27,030 bases of DNA, from assembly GCA_041624375.1 (NCBI GenBank), contig JBFJVD010000015.1, forward strand, positions 1-27,030, given 5' to 3'. A program made the translations under genes and the position numbers. Of the stretch, positions 1-7,449 are shown piece by piece (position 1 is the first letter of the stretch; each line of letters begins with the position of its first letter). This DNA is from JBFJVD01 sp041624375. Its GTDB lineage: Bacteria > Chloroflexota > Anaerolineae > Anaerolineales > E44-bin32. The notes under the pieces are model-generated. The model saw only the letters and a list, made by a program, of their open reading frames with translations. It had not been told where the DNA came from and searched no databases.

Positions 1-198
1 CGGCCCGTAGATCTCCGTCACCCGGCCCCGCGGAATGCCACCCACTCCCAGCGCCACATCCAGCGCCAGCGACCCCGTCGGCACCACCTCCACCGCCAGA
101 TTGCCCGCCTCCCCCAACTTCATCACCGCCCCATCCCCATACTGCTTCTTGATGCTGGAGACGGCGGCTGCGAGGGCCTTCACACGATCTTCTGACAT
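1..198 (-). CDS. recA: RecA recombinase, N-terminal part (runs off the window)
   Basis: RecA forms filaments on single-stranded DNA and drives homologous recombination and SOS induction. Only the first 66 residues are present, from the ATG at 198 to the left edge, all in one open frame. They read as a typical RecA N-terminus: a helix beginning MSEDRVKALAAAVSSIKKQY, then GDGAVMKLGE, then the hallmark TGSLALDVALGVGGIPRGR followed by VTEIYG, which leads directly into the Walker A loop that would lie outside the window. The ribosome binding site is weak. A good promoter lies at 241-269. The gene lies downstream of aspS and of a small RNA with its own terminator, so it is probably transcribed separately. 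I see no clear LexA-type operator in the 130 bases upstream. Identification is firm although the gene is partial. Confidence 0.95.
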   Translation of the reverse strand, partial: MSEDRVKALAAAVSSIKKQYGDGAVMKLGEAGNLAVEVVPTGSLALDVALGVGGIPRGRVTEIYGP

Positions 199-240
199 TC
201 GATCCGATCCGCATAGACGAGATGAAATGGAAGTTCTGTG

Positions 241-269
241 AGTCTACCCGAAGAGCACAGAGACTGCAA
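241..269 (-). promoter_or_regulatory. Probable recA promoter
   Basis: On the minus strand a TTGCAG -35 element (264-269) and a TAGACT -10 element (241-246) are separated by exactly 17 bases. This would start transcription near 234, about 36 bases before the recA ATG. It lies after the terminator at 332-356, as expected for an independent recA promoter. No dyad of the CGAAC-N4-GTTCG type overlaps it. Support is by match and position only. Confidence 0.5.
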
Positions 270-327
270 GACAATGAGCCGAATCTTAAAGAAACGAAGC
301 GGATAAGCGGGCTGCGCATGGGGAAGC

Positions 328-483
328 AAAAGCGGCGCACCCCGTTCGTGCGCCGCCCAGTATCCAGAAGAAAGGCTCCCCGCTGTGCCGTGTGCTGCCA
401 GGTCTTGAACCTGCTTTCGCAGGTGGGGTCCAGCTGCCCGGGTTCGCCTTGGCCGGAGCCTATCGCGTCACCGGGCAGACAAC
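328..483 (-). ncRNA. ssrS: Probable structured small RNA between aspS and recA, 6S-like
   Basis: The 400 bases between aspS and recA hold no credible ORF, but the minus strand folds into one long rod-like RNA. Seen from the outside in: GCCCGGU (476-470) pairs with ACUGGGC (361-355); AGGCUCC (461-455) pairs with GGAGCCU (379-373); then comes a large, mostly unpaired central region on both sides (roughly 454-430 and 400-381); then an apical stem ACCUGC/GCAGGU (424-419 and 414-409) capped by a GAAA tetraloop. It ends in a strong terminator. A TATAAG -10-like box lies at 490-495, but its -35 is poor. A closing stem, central bubble and apical hairpin of about 155 nt is the architecture of 6S RNA, which mimics an open promoter and binds RNA polymerase. 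From memory, the B. subtilis 6S-1 gene also lies near aspS. I do not see the SRP, tmRNA or RNase P signatures. The RNA gene call is reasonable; the 6S identity is inference. Confidence 0.45.
332..356 (-). terminator. Intrinsic terminator of the small RNA
   Basis: A perfect 9-bp stem, GCGGCGCAC and GTGCGCCGC, encloses a 7-base loop. On the minus strand it is followed directly by TTTTGCTT (331-324). It separates the aspS/small-RNA region from the recA promoter. Confidence 0.85.
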
Positions 484-597
484 AGACCCCTTATAACTAG
501 TGTTGGCTCAAGACGTTATGCGGCATCACGCGCACAGCAGGGAACGATTCATATATACCATGATCGCGGATGCTTGTAAACTTGTCCCCGCGCCGGC

Positions 598-2364
598 TCA
601 ACTCCGGAACTGCAGCCGGAGCTCATCCAGCTGCTGCGCCTCCACCTCCGAGGGGGCGCCGGCCATGACATCCCGCGCCGCTTGATTTTTCGGGAAGGCA
701 ATAACCTGGCGGATGTTGGGTTCACCGGCGAAGATCATCACCAGCCGGTCGAGACCAGCGGCAATCCCACCATGTGGAGGCGTGCCGTATTCAAACGCTT
801 CGAGCATGTGGCCGAATCGCACTCGAGCCACCTCCATCTCGAGCCCGATCAGGGAGAAGACCTTCTCCTGTAGCGACCGATCATGGATTCGAATGCTGCC
901 GCCGGAAACCTCGGTTCCGTTCAAGACGACATCGTACTGCTGGCCACGCGCCGCCCCTGGGTCCGTGTCAAGGAGCGGGATGTCCTCGGGCATTGGAGAG
1001 GTGAACAGGTGGTGGCTTGGGTCCCAGCGCTTCTCCGGCTCATTCCAGTTCACCAACGGGAAGTCGATGACCCAACAGAAAGCGAGCACCTCCGGATCGC
1101 GCAAGCCAAGCCGATCCCCCAGATGGAGGCGCAGCCGGCCCAGTGCCTCCAGAACGATAGATTCCTGATCCGCCACGAACAACAGCAGGTCGCCGGGGTC
1201 AGCCTGCATGTGGCGAAGCAAACTCTCCACGCGATCGGAAGGCAGGAACTTGGCGAAGGAAGACCGCGGCTCCCCGGTCTCAACCACTTCCAGGTAGGCG
1301 AGCCCCTTTGCGCCGAAGTCGGCCACGTACTCCGTCAGCTCGTCAATCTCGCGGCGGCTGAAGCCGCCACAGCCGCGCGCGTTGAGCCCGCGCACCTGCC
1401 CGCCCTGGGCAACGACCCGATCGAAGACCTGGAAGCCCGAATCGGCCATAAGGTCTGTGATGTCCTCGAGTTCCATGCCAAAGCGAACATCGGGTGTGTC
1501 CATCCCGAAGCGCCGCATCGCCTCCTCGAACTTAAAGCGCGGCCACGGTGAGGCATGCATCTTCTTTTCTGGGAGCAGTTCTGCCGCCATCGATGTATAC
1601 AGCTCCTCGATGAGCGCCATCACGTCTTCCCGCTGGACAAACGACATTTCAAGATCGAGCTGCGTGAACTCGGGCTGCCGATCGCCGCGCTGGTCTTCGT
1701 CACGGAAGCAGCGCGCGATCTGAAAATAGCGTTCAACGCCGGCGACCATCAGTAGCTGTTTCAACTGCTGGGGGGACTGCGGCAGGGCGTAGAATTCGCC
1801 AGGGTAGATCCGCGAGGGCACAAGGTAGTCGCGCGCACCCTCAGGCGTGGTTTTGAATAGGATCGGGGTCTCGATTTCCCAGAAGCCGCGCGCATCCAGG
1901 AAGTCTCGGATGAACTTGATCACCCGGTGTCGTAGCTCCAGGTTGCGCTGCATACGCGGTCGCCGCAGATCGAGATAGCGGTACTTGAGGCGCACCATCT
2001 CCTCGACCTCGGCCTCCTCATTCACCGGGAAGGGCGGCGTGCGGGCCGGGTTGAGCACCCGCAGTTCATGGGTTTCGACTTCAATCTCGCCGGTTGCTAG
2101 CTCGGGATTCTCCATCCCCTCTGGTCGCCGTCGAACCTGTCCTGTAACCTGCACCACCCATTCAGGGCGAGCCCCTTCGGCCGCCCGATGCGCCTCCGGC
2201 GCAGACTCGGGGTTGGCGACGACCTGCACGACGCCGCTGCGATCCCGCAGATCGAGAAAGGTCACGCCGCCATGGTCTCGGCGCCGGTCCACCCAGCCTG
2301 CAAGCTGCACCTGTTGGCCGACGTGCTCGAGCCGCAGCTCCCCACAATCGATTGATTTATGCAT
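598..2364 (-). CDS. aspS: Aspartyl-tRNA synthetase, bacterial type
   Basis: Class II synthetase that charges tRNA-Asp (possibly also tRNA-Asn) in the cytoplasm. The 588-residue length is normal for the bacterial form. The N-terminal OB-fold anticodon-binding domain is visible at about residues 15-105 (GWVDRRRDHGGVTFLDLRDR). The class II core follows, with motif 2 FRDEDQRGDRQPEFTQ near 220-235, the bacterial GAD insertion in the middle, and motif 3 GIAAGLDRLVMIFAG near 533, followed by IRQVIAFPKN. The C-terminal tail (VMAGAPSEVEAQQLDEL) is typical. The open frame extends 31 codons upstream, but the ATG at 2364 is preferred: it has a GGAGG site just upstream, and the extension crosses a terminator-like hairpin and has no family similarity. 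Expression is probably controlled by the attenuator in its leader. Whether it discriminates Asp from Asn tRNA cannot be judged without knowing whether gatCAB is present. Confidence 0.96.
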   Translation of the reverse strand: MHKSIDCGELRLEHVGQQVQLAGWVDRRRDHGGVTFLDLRDRSGVVQVVANPESAPEAHRAAEGARPEWVVQVTGQVRRRPEGMENPELATGEIEVETHELRVLNPARTPPFPVNEEAEVEEMVRLKYRYLDLRRPRMQRNLELRHRVIKFIRDFLDARGFWEIETPILFKTTPEGARDYLVPSRIYPGEFYALPQSPQQLKQLLMVAGVERYFQIARCFRDEDQRGDRQPEFTQLDLEMSFVQREDVMALIEELYTSMAAELLPEKKMHASPWPRFKFEEAMRRFGMDTPDVRFGMELEDITDLMADSGFQVFDRVVAQGGQVRGLNARGCGGFSRREIDELTEYVADFGAKGLAYLEVVETGEPRSSFAKFLPSDRVESLLRHMQADPGDLLLFVADQESIVLEALGRLRLHLGDRLGLRDPEVLAFCWVIDFPLVNWNEPEKRWDPSHHLFTSPMPEDIPLLDTDPGAARGQQYDVVLNGTEVSGGSIRIHDRSLQEKVFSLIGLEMEVARVRFGHMLEAFEYGTPPHGGIAAGLDRLVMIFAGEPNIRQVIAFPKNQAARDVMAGAPSEVEAQQLDELRLQFRS

Positions 2365-2388
2365 CCTGCCTCCGGCCTGGAAAAGATA

Positions 2389-2418
2389 TGCCGCCCGCGT
2401 CGGTGGCTGCGGGCGGCA
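2389..2418 (-). terminator. Attenuator-type terminator hairpin in the aspS leader
   Basis: On the minus strand TGCCGCCCGC (2418-2409) and GCGGGCGGCA (2398-2389) form a perfect 10-bp stem with a 10-base loop, followed by ATATCTTTT. It ends about 25 bases before the aspS ATG and lies downstream of the aspS promoter, so it would end transcription before the gene. An upstream copy of GCGGGCGG (2464-2457) can pair with the 5' arm instead, which would act as an antiterminator. The canonical T-box core (AGGGTGGNACCGCG) is not present, so the sensing mechanism is unknown. Confidence 0.6.
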
Positions 2419-2443
2419 GGTAAATCGTCGTCTGCTGCAAAGG

Positions 2444-2530
2444 TCACACGCAGGCACCGCCCGCTCGTTCTTCGGGGGCGTTGGAGTTCAAGGTATTCAT
2501 CGTTGCTGCAACCGACGTCCAGTGTGCCAT
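2444..2530 (-). CDS. Possible 28-residue leader ORF upstream of aspS
   Basis: An ATG-initiated frame within the aspS leader, reading MAHWTSVAATMNTLNSNAPE then ERAGGACV and a TGA stop. Its last codons run through the GCGGGCGG segment (2464-2457) that could act as an antiterminator, so ribosome movement on it could decide which hairpin forms. Arguments against: there is no clear ribosome binding site, and there are no aspartate codons (it has three asparagine codons instead). It is too short for codon statistics. It may be chance. Confidence 0.25.
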   Translation of the reverse strand: MAHWTSVAATMNTLNSNAPEERAGGACV

Positions 2531-2548
2531 AGGTTTCAAAGCAATCGG

Positions 2549-2578
2549 ATTATAGCACCCGCCAGAATCGATGGTCAA
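2549..2578 (-). promoter_or_regulatory. aspS promoter
   Basis: On the minus strand TTGACC (2573-2578) and a perfect TATAAT (2549-2554) are separated by 18 bases. Transcription would begin near 2541, giving a leader of about 175 bases. The -35 box overlaps the last codons of the upstream receiver gene. This is the best-matching promoter in the window. Confidence 0.75.
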
Positions 2579-2967
2579 CTTGTGCTTGGCGGTGCGTAGG
2601 TTTGCATCCCACGCTCGATGCCGCGGAGCAGGTCTTGTTTGGAAACTGGTTTCTTCAGGTAGATGGTCGCGCCGGCAGCCAGGCCGGCGGCTTCGTCTTC
2701 AGGCTGGCTCTTCGCTGAGATCATCACGATCGGAATGTGAGTCAGATCCGGCTCTCGCCGGACGTAGCGGCAGAGCTCAAGCCCGGAGACGCCCGGCATC
2801 ATGACATCGACCAGGAGCAGATCGGGCCGATGACGCCGGATCGCATTGATTGCCGTCCCCGTGCCGTGGACAACAAAGGTCTCGAAGCCAGCTTGCTCGA
2901 GCATCAGGCGGAACATCTCTGCCGTGCTCGGCTCATCGTCTACAATCAAAACCCGCGCAGTTGCCAC
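2575..2967 (-). CDS. Single-domain response regulator (CheY-like receiver)
   Basis: A stand-alone receiver of about 130 residues with no output domain. The acidic pair D10-D11 (VLIVDDE), the phospho-acceptor D54 in LLVDVMMPG, the switch S84 in VMISAK and the lysine K106 in YLKKP are all present, so it should be phosphorylatable. It would pass a signal by protein contact or act in a phosphorelay; no histidine kinase lies in the window. The frame is open up to an ATG at 3042, but the GTG at 2967 is preferred because the protein fold begins there and a promoter (3003-3031) would start the RNA downstream of that ATG. It follows the yqeC-mocA fusion by about 75 bases on the same strand, so partial read-through from the large operon is possible, but a link to it is unproven. 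Confidence 0.9.
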   Translation of the reverse strand: MATARVLIVDDEPSTAEMFRLMLEQAGFETFVVHGTGTAINAIRRHRPDLLLVDVMMPGVSGLELCRYVRREPDLTHIPIVMISAKSQPEDEAAGLAAGATIYLKKPVSKQDLLRGIERGMQTYAPPSTS

Positions 2968-3002
2968 AATCAACTTCCCACTTGAAACCTGAACACCGGC
3001 CG

Positions 3003-3031
3003 AGTATACACTGCATGGCGAATCGCCACAA
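3003..3031 (-). promoter_or_regulatory. Probable promoter of the receiver gene
   Basis: TTGTGG (3026-3031) and TATACT (3003-3008) on the minus strand, spaced 17 bases apart. The predicted start, near 2996, lies between the two possible start codons of the receiver gene and favours the GTG at 2967. Confidence 0.5.
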
Positions 3032-3044
3032 ACCCGGCGCATAC

Positions 3045-4382
3045 TCAGCCCTGACCATCAAGGCCTCGCAGATCCTCCGGGGTGTCTACGTCAAGCAAGA
3101 TCTTCGGATCCCAAGCCAGTGCTTCGATATCAAATTGATCGAAAATCGCCCGGCCACCCTGATCGCCACGCACCTCCGCGAGGGCGGCAAACGTCTCCAC
3201 ATCGAAAAGGACCGGATTCGCCCAGCGCCCACCGGCGCGTGGCGCAATAATCCGTGCTGCGCTCCGCCGCTGCCTCGCAACCAAAGCCCGGATCAAAGGG
3301 GTGTCAATTTTCGGCATATCCGCCAGCAGGAAGATCAGAGCTTCGACACGTTCCGAAAGCGCAGCCAAGCCTGCTCTCAACGACGTGCTCTGACCCGCCT
3401 GCCAGGCCGGGTTCTCGACGAACTCGACTGCAAGATCACCGATCGCCCTTTGAACCTCCGCCGCCTGCGCGCCGACGACCACCACCACCGGCTGCAATCC
3501 GCCTCCCAGCGCGGCGGCGACCGCATGCCCCACCAGCGGGGTTCCGCGCCAGTGGATCAACTGCTTGGGCTGTCCCAGCCGACTCGAGCCGCCCGCGGCC
3601 AGAACCGCCCCGCCAACCCGCTCCACGCGCAGCCGGACGGCCGGGTCAGACGCCAAGGTGGCGATCACCACACTCTGGATCCGGCCCTCCTCCAGCACCT
3701 GCTCCGCAATCTTCTCTGCGATCTGCTCGCGATTCACACCGTCCGCTTTGTTCAGAATGAGTCGAACACGGGCCAATGGAGGGACGTCCTTAAGCGCTCC
3801 AAGCGGATGGGTGAGAACCCCAATGAGGTGCTCGGGTTCGAGCTCAACTCCTACTTCGACCGCGAGTACGGCGGCCACGATTTCGGGGCGGTGAACATAA
3901 ATTTCATCCAGCCGCTGTCCCAGGACATCCAGACCCACCATCGGCGCCACAAGGTCCACGAACGAGGGGATTACCGGCTCGTAGACGGCAGGCGCCTTCA
4001 AGGAGCGATTTCGGGCGCCATCCGCCTCGATGAGCAGCGCGGCCCCGGCCTGTTTGGCGGCAATGTGCAGTTCGGCCATCTGCTCCGGTCCGGGGGCCGT
4101 CCACTTGCGCCCATCTTCGGAGAGCGGACCGGTGACCAACAGCGAGCCGGCGCGCAGCAGCTCGTCCGCTATCTCCGCCGGTGAGGCCGGCGAGGCCAAC
4201 ACACGATGCACGGCCGCAATGGTTCGCTGCTCCGCTGCCAGACGAGTGGTTGTGGTGAGCAGTGCGGGGATTTCTGGTGGAAGCTCTGCGGCCAACCGGG
4301 CAAGTGCCGTGGATTTGCCGCCGGCCCCAACAAACGCGACCGCCATTCCCGGGCGAAGCCTCAGCGCGTAAGAAAGCCGCAC
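3045..4382 (-). CDS. YqeC-MocA fusion: selenium-dependent hydroxylase accessory ATPase plus molybdenum cofactor cytidylyltransferase
   Basis: Two families in one 445-residue chain. Residues 1 to about 245 match YqeC, an accessory protein of selenium-dependent molybdenum hydroxylases with a P-loop (GAGGKST at 19-25) and IEADGARNRSLK near 118-129. Residues from about 255 are a MobA-like NTP transferase of the MocA type: LAAGGSSRLGQPKQL at 261-275, the acidic LADMP motif, and the end LLDVDTPEDL. MocA transfers CMP from CTP to molybdopterin and releases pyrophosphate, giving the cofactor used by the hydroxylase encoded just upstream. In E. coli yqeC and mocA are separate neighbours. The start is the GTG at 4382, one base after the yqeB stop, which suggests translational coupling. 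The domain calls are firm; that the cofactor is actually selenated here is inference. Confidence 0.9.
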   Translation of the reverse strand: MRLSYALRLRPGMAVAFVGAGGKSTALARLAAELPPEIPALLTTTTRLAAEQRTIAAVHRVLASPASPAEIADELLRAGSLLVTGPLSEDGRKWTAPGPEQMAELHIAAKQAGAALLIEADGARNRSLKAPAVYEPVIPSFVDLVAPMVGLDVLGQRLDEIYVHRPEIVAAVLAVEVGVELEPEHLIGVLTHPLGALKDVPPLARVRLILNKADGVNREQIAEKIAEQVLEEGRIQSVVIATLASDPAVRLRVERVGGAVLAAGGSSRLGQPKQLIHWRGTPLVGHAVAAALGGGLQPVVVVVGAQAAEVQRAIGDLAVEFVENPAWQAGQSTSLRAGLAALSERVEALIFLLADMPKIDTPLIRALVARQRRSAARIIAPRAGGRWANPVLFDVETFAALAEVRGDQGGRAIFDQFDIEALAWDPKILLDVDTPEDLRGLDGQG

Positions 4383-4383
4383 A

Positions 4384-5202
4384 TTAACTCGCGAGCCGGC
4401 GGCGGATCTCCGGCCTGCTCAAGAGCGCCTCGAGCACCCCGCCGCCAATCGCCAGCGCTTTGTCGGAGATTTCGAAACAGAAGGCGACTTCGGCGCGCGG
4501 GTCAAGGTCCCCGACCTTCAGGCCTTGCGACACCGTCATCCCTTCATGCAGCAGGCCGCGCAGCGCGCCGCGGAAGGGAGCATGCAGCGGCGCCCCGTCG
4601 ACTCGCGCCAGCACCTCGCCTTGTTCGTAGACCTTGCCGAGCGGGGCGACGTCTTTGAGCACACCATCAGCCGGTGCGCGCAGAACCCGCTCGAGATGGA
4701 AACCGCCGACCGACTCCGGGATTCCCGTATCGGGGCTCGCGCTTCCGGACCAGATCACTCGACCGAGTCGATGACCTCGGTGCGTTTCGATGACGGCATG
4801 ACAGTCTGAACCCACCCGGAACCCTGGCCCCAGGCCGATGATGAACGGGGCCGCCCCCAATCCCAGTTCGGAGGGAGCCTTGCGCATGCGCCCATCCACC
4901 AGAGCGGACAGGGCCAGCTCGTCCCGCACTGCCGCCTGCGGATCGACCATCACCGGGATCACGCCGCGCTCGAGAGTCTGGAGCGCCTCGGCAGCGTCGG
5001 CCACCCATTTCGCCCGCAGGTCTTCGATCTCAACGTTTCCGGCATAGACCGCCTCGGCCAGGGAAACGAGCCGCCGGACGGCGAGCGGCCGTTCAATTTC
5101 AGTGATGAGAACAAGGAACCCGCTGCGCCACAGGCGGGCAGCTACGCCGGTGGCCAGGTCGCCTCCGCCTCGCAGGAGGACCAGCGGCGGTCCGGAGCTC
5201 AC
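4384..5202 (-). CDS. yqeB: YqeB / EF2563-type selenium-dependent molybdenum hydroxylase accessory protein
   Basis: A 272-residue protein of the YqeB (EF2563) family, whose members occur with selD and molybdenum hydroxylases in genomes that use a labile selenium cofactor. The biochemical role is not established; maturation of the selenium-containing Mo center is the usual proposal. The N-terminus has a Rossmann-like glycine motif RGGGDLATGVAARL (11-24), then ITEIERPLAVRRLVS, and later an inserted region rich in FIIGLGPGF, which fits the family. The GTG start at 5202 overlaps the TGA stop of the molybdopterin subunit (GTGA), and the next gene begins one base after its stop. It sits between the catalytic subunit and YqeC-MocA, a coherent maturation module. 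Confidence 0.88.
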   Translation of the reverse strand: MSSGPPLVLLRGGGDLATGVAARLWRSGFLVLITEIERPLAVRRLVSLAEAVYAGNVEIEDLRAKWVADAAEALQTLERGVIPVMVDPQAAVRDELALSALVDGRMRKAPSELGLGAAPFIIGLGPGFRVGSDCHAVIETHRGHRLGRVIWSGSASPDTGIPESVGGFHLERVLRAPADGVLKDVAPLGKVYEQGEVLARVDGAPLHAPFRGALRGLLHEGMTVSQGLKVGDLDPRAEVAFCFEISDKALAIGGGVLEALLSRPEIRRRLAS

Positions 5203-7427
5203 GGGTTCGTAGCGCCCTCGAGCCCGCGCAGCACGCGTTCTGGAGTCAGGGGGAAGTCGTCGAACCAGACGCCGGTTGCATCATGCACTGCGGCAATGAT
5301 CGCGGCCGCCAAGGGGATGTAAGGCATCTCCGCCATCCCGCGCACGCCCCAGGGGCCGGTCGGGTCGGCCAGCTCGAGGATGACGGTGTCGACTCGCTCC
5401 GGGATATCCAGCACGCTGGGAATGAGGTAGGTGGACAGGTGCTGGGTTTGAACGTAGCCACCGTCCTGCTGGAAATGCTCCAGAATCGTATAGCCGGCCG
5501 CCTGGACCACAGCGCCCTCCACTTGGCCGGTGATTTGCTGGGGATTGATCGCCTGGCCGACATCGTCTGCACAGATGACATCGAGGATGCGGACCTGGCC
5601 CAGCTCGACATCGACCTCCACGGTCACGGCCTCGGCGACATAACCATAGGCAAAATTGGGATCGGAGCGCCCTGTCACCGGGTCTAAGGGGGTCGTCTTC
5701 GCCGGCCGGAACGTATAGGTGGCAACTGCGGGACGATCTTCGTCTTGCCACCGTTGCAGCGCCGCCTCAGCAGCGCCGCGAATGGCGTTCCCCGACATGT
5801 AGGTCATTCGCGAGGCAGATGCTGACCCCGAATCCCCGCTGGTGGCGGTATCAGAGAGATCGAGGCGCACGCGCTCGAGCGGAACGCCGACAGCGGCAGC
5901 CGCCATTTGAGCCATCGCAGTGTGGGCGCCCTGACCGACCTCGGCGCCTGCATGGCGCAGCACAACCTGCTCAATCTCGGCGCCGCCGTGCAGTTCGATG
6001 GTCGCCACGCAGCGCTCCGGGAAGCCAAATGAAAAGCCGACATTCTTGAAACCGCAAGCGAATCCCAATCCCCGCCGCAGGTAGGGCTGATTCGGCTTTC
6101 CCAGGGCATCACGCTCGGGTCGACTCCAACCCGTATCCGTTCGGCGCCACCCGGCGCGCTCGGCGCAGGCCTCAATGACCGGCTGCATCGTGACGCCTTT
6201 GGGCGGCGGCGATCCTACGGAGAGCAAGCTGCCATCCCTGATGACATTTCGCAGGCGAATTTCCACAGGATCGAGACCCAAAGCTTCCGCCAGTTTGGCA
6301 ATCTGCGTTTCGGCTGCATAGGCCCCTTGCGGACCACCGAAGCCGCGGAAGGCGCCCCCCGGGATGTGATTCGTGTAAACCGAATACGAGTCGACCGTCA
6401 CGTTAGGAATCTCATAGGGGCCGGTACACATCAGCGTCGCGTTCCCGAGCACCTTGGTGGAGGTATAGGCGTATGCCCCACCGTCCTGAATGACCTCGCA
6501 GGAGGCGGCGAGGATTTTGCCCTCGCGGGTCGCGCCCCAGCGGGACCGGATGACGAACGGATGGCGTTTGTGGTGCCCGAAAATCGACTCCTCACGCGAC
6601 CAGATGATCTTGACCGGGCGGTTTATGTCGCGCTGATGCAGCCGCCGGGCGGCGAGCGCCAGCACGATCTGAACCGACATGTCCTCCCGCCCCCCGAACG
6701 CGCCGCCAATGGCCGGATACACGACTCGCACTTGCTCCTCGGGAAGCTCGAGCGCATGGGCGATCTGCTGTCGATCCTCGTGGGTCCATTGCCCGGCGAC
6801 GATCACCGTGACGCGACCTTCGTCGTCGATGTAGCTCAGCCCTGCTTCGGGCTGAAGGTAGGCATGCTCTTGTGCAGGCGTACGGAATTCGCTCTCCACA
6901 ATGAGATCGGCCGCCTCGAACGCCGAGTCGACATCACCCTTGCGAATACGGAGCCTGTGGAAGATGTTGCTCTCACGGTCAGGGTGGAGCAACGGCGCAT
7001 CCGCGGCCATTGCGCGCTCAACGTCGGTAACCACAGGCAGATCTTCAAATTCGACCTGGATCAGGCCCAGCGCTTCTTGCGCGATGTCTTCGCTTTCGGC
7101 GACGACGACGGCGACCTGATCGCCGACGAACCGGACCCTATCGGCGTACGCCTTCGACGAGCCCGGCCCACATAGAACCGGCTGGTCCGGCATAATCAAT
7201 CCATACTCGTTGTTCGGGACGTCGGCTGCGGTGATTACGTCCAGCACGCCGGGGAGCGCGGCGGCCTCTGACGTGTCGAGCCGCCGGACGATGGCATGCG
7301 GCCGGCCCGCAAAGAGGATCTTCATGTAGGCCTGGTTCGGCAGATCGATGTCCCCCGGGTAGGGTGCCTCCCCGGTGACTTTCCCTCGGGCATCGACGCG
7401 GGCGACAGACCGTCCGATGATCTCCAT
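5199..7427 (-). CDS. Xanthine dehydrogenase-type hydroxylase, molybdopterin-binding subunit
   Basis: Large catalytic subunit (742 residues) of a xanthine oxidase-family enzyme, which inserts a water-derived hydroxyl into a heterocycle or aldehyde. The a/b hammerhead domain covers about 15-125. The Mo-cofactor domain contains GGAFGGRED (241-249), GAFRGFGGPQ (358-367), GAEVGQGAH (494-502) and VRGMAEMPYIPLAAAI (695-710), where E700 is in the place of the catalytic base glutamate. The loop is the xanthine dehydrogenase type, not the CO dehydrogenase VAYRCSFR type. The ATG is preceded by GAGGAG at ideal spacing. The partner FAD-FeS subunit is three genes upstream, with two other genes between. A short extra segment (LHQRDINRPVK, near 263) lies before the strand that usually follows the first glycine motif. 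Substrate is not readable from sequence; purine context suggests xanthine, hypoxanthine or a related base. Confidence 0.93.
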   Translation of the reverse strand: MEIIGRSVARVDARGKVTGEAPYPGDIDLPNQAYMKILFAGRPHAIVRRLDTSEAAALPGVLDVITAADVPNNEYGLIMPDQPVLCGPGSSKAYADRVRFVGDQVAVVVAESEDIAQEALGLIQVEFEDLPVVTDVERAMAADAPLLHPDRESNIFHRLRIRKGDVDSAFEAADLIVESEFRTPAQEHAYLQPEAGLSYIDDEGRVTVIVAGQWTHEDRQQIAHALELPEEQVRVVYPAIGGAFGGREDMSVQIVLALAARRLHQRDINRPVKIIWSREESIFGHHKRHPFVIRSRWGATREGKILAASCEVIQDGGAYAYTSTKVLGNATLMCTGPYEIPNVTVDSYSVYTNHIPGGAFRGFGGPQGAYAAETQIAKLAEALGLDPVEIRLRNVIRDGSLLSVGSPPPKGVTMQPVIEACAERAGWRRTDTGWSRPERDALGKPNQPYLRRGLGFACGFKNVGFSFGFPERCVATIELHGGAEIEQVVLRHAGAEVGQGAHTAMAQMAAAAVGVPLERVRLDLSDTATSGDSGSASASRMTYMSGNAIRGAAEAALQRWQDEDRPAVATYTFRPAKTTPLDPVTGRSDPNFAYGYVAEAVTVEVDVELGQVRILDVICADDVGQAINPQQITGQVEGAVVQAAGYTILEHFQQDGGYVQTQHLSTYLIPSVLDIPERVDTVILELADPTGPWGVRGMAEMPYIPLAAAIIAAVHDATGVWFDDFPLTPERVLRGLEGATNP

Positions 7428-7449
7428 CCGTGCTCCTCAGGGAATCTAA

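Noticed and set aside
199..331. LexA/SOS operator before recA
   Set aside because: No convincing dyad of the Gram-positive or Gram-negative type overlaps the promoter.
328..483. SRP RNA in the aspS-recA gap
   Set aside because: The conserved domain IV core with a GGAA loop and the AGCAGC segment is absent on both strands.
2365..2541. T-box riboswitch in the aspS leader
   Set aside because: GGGCGGTGCCTGCG resembles the T-box core, but the UGGN bulge that pairs with tRNA NCCA is missing and no clear Stem I motifs are seen. Kept only as an attenuator of unknown type.
2850..4184. 444-codon open frame on the plus strand
   Set aside because: Antisense to the yqeC-mocA fusion and the receiver gene, both of which have clear domains; the translation is low-complexity Arg/Pro/Gln-rich with no motif. 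It is a high-GC shadow frame.
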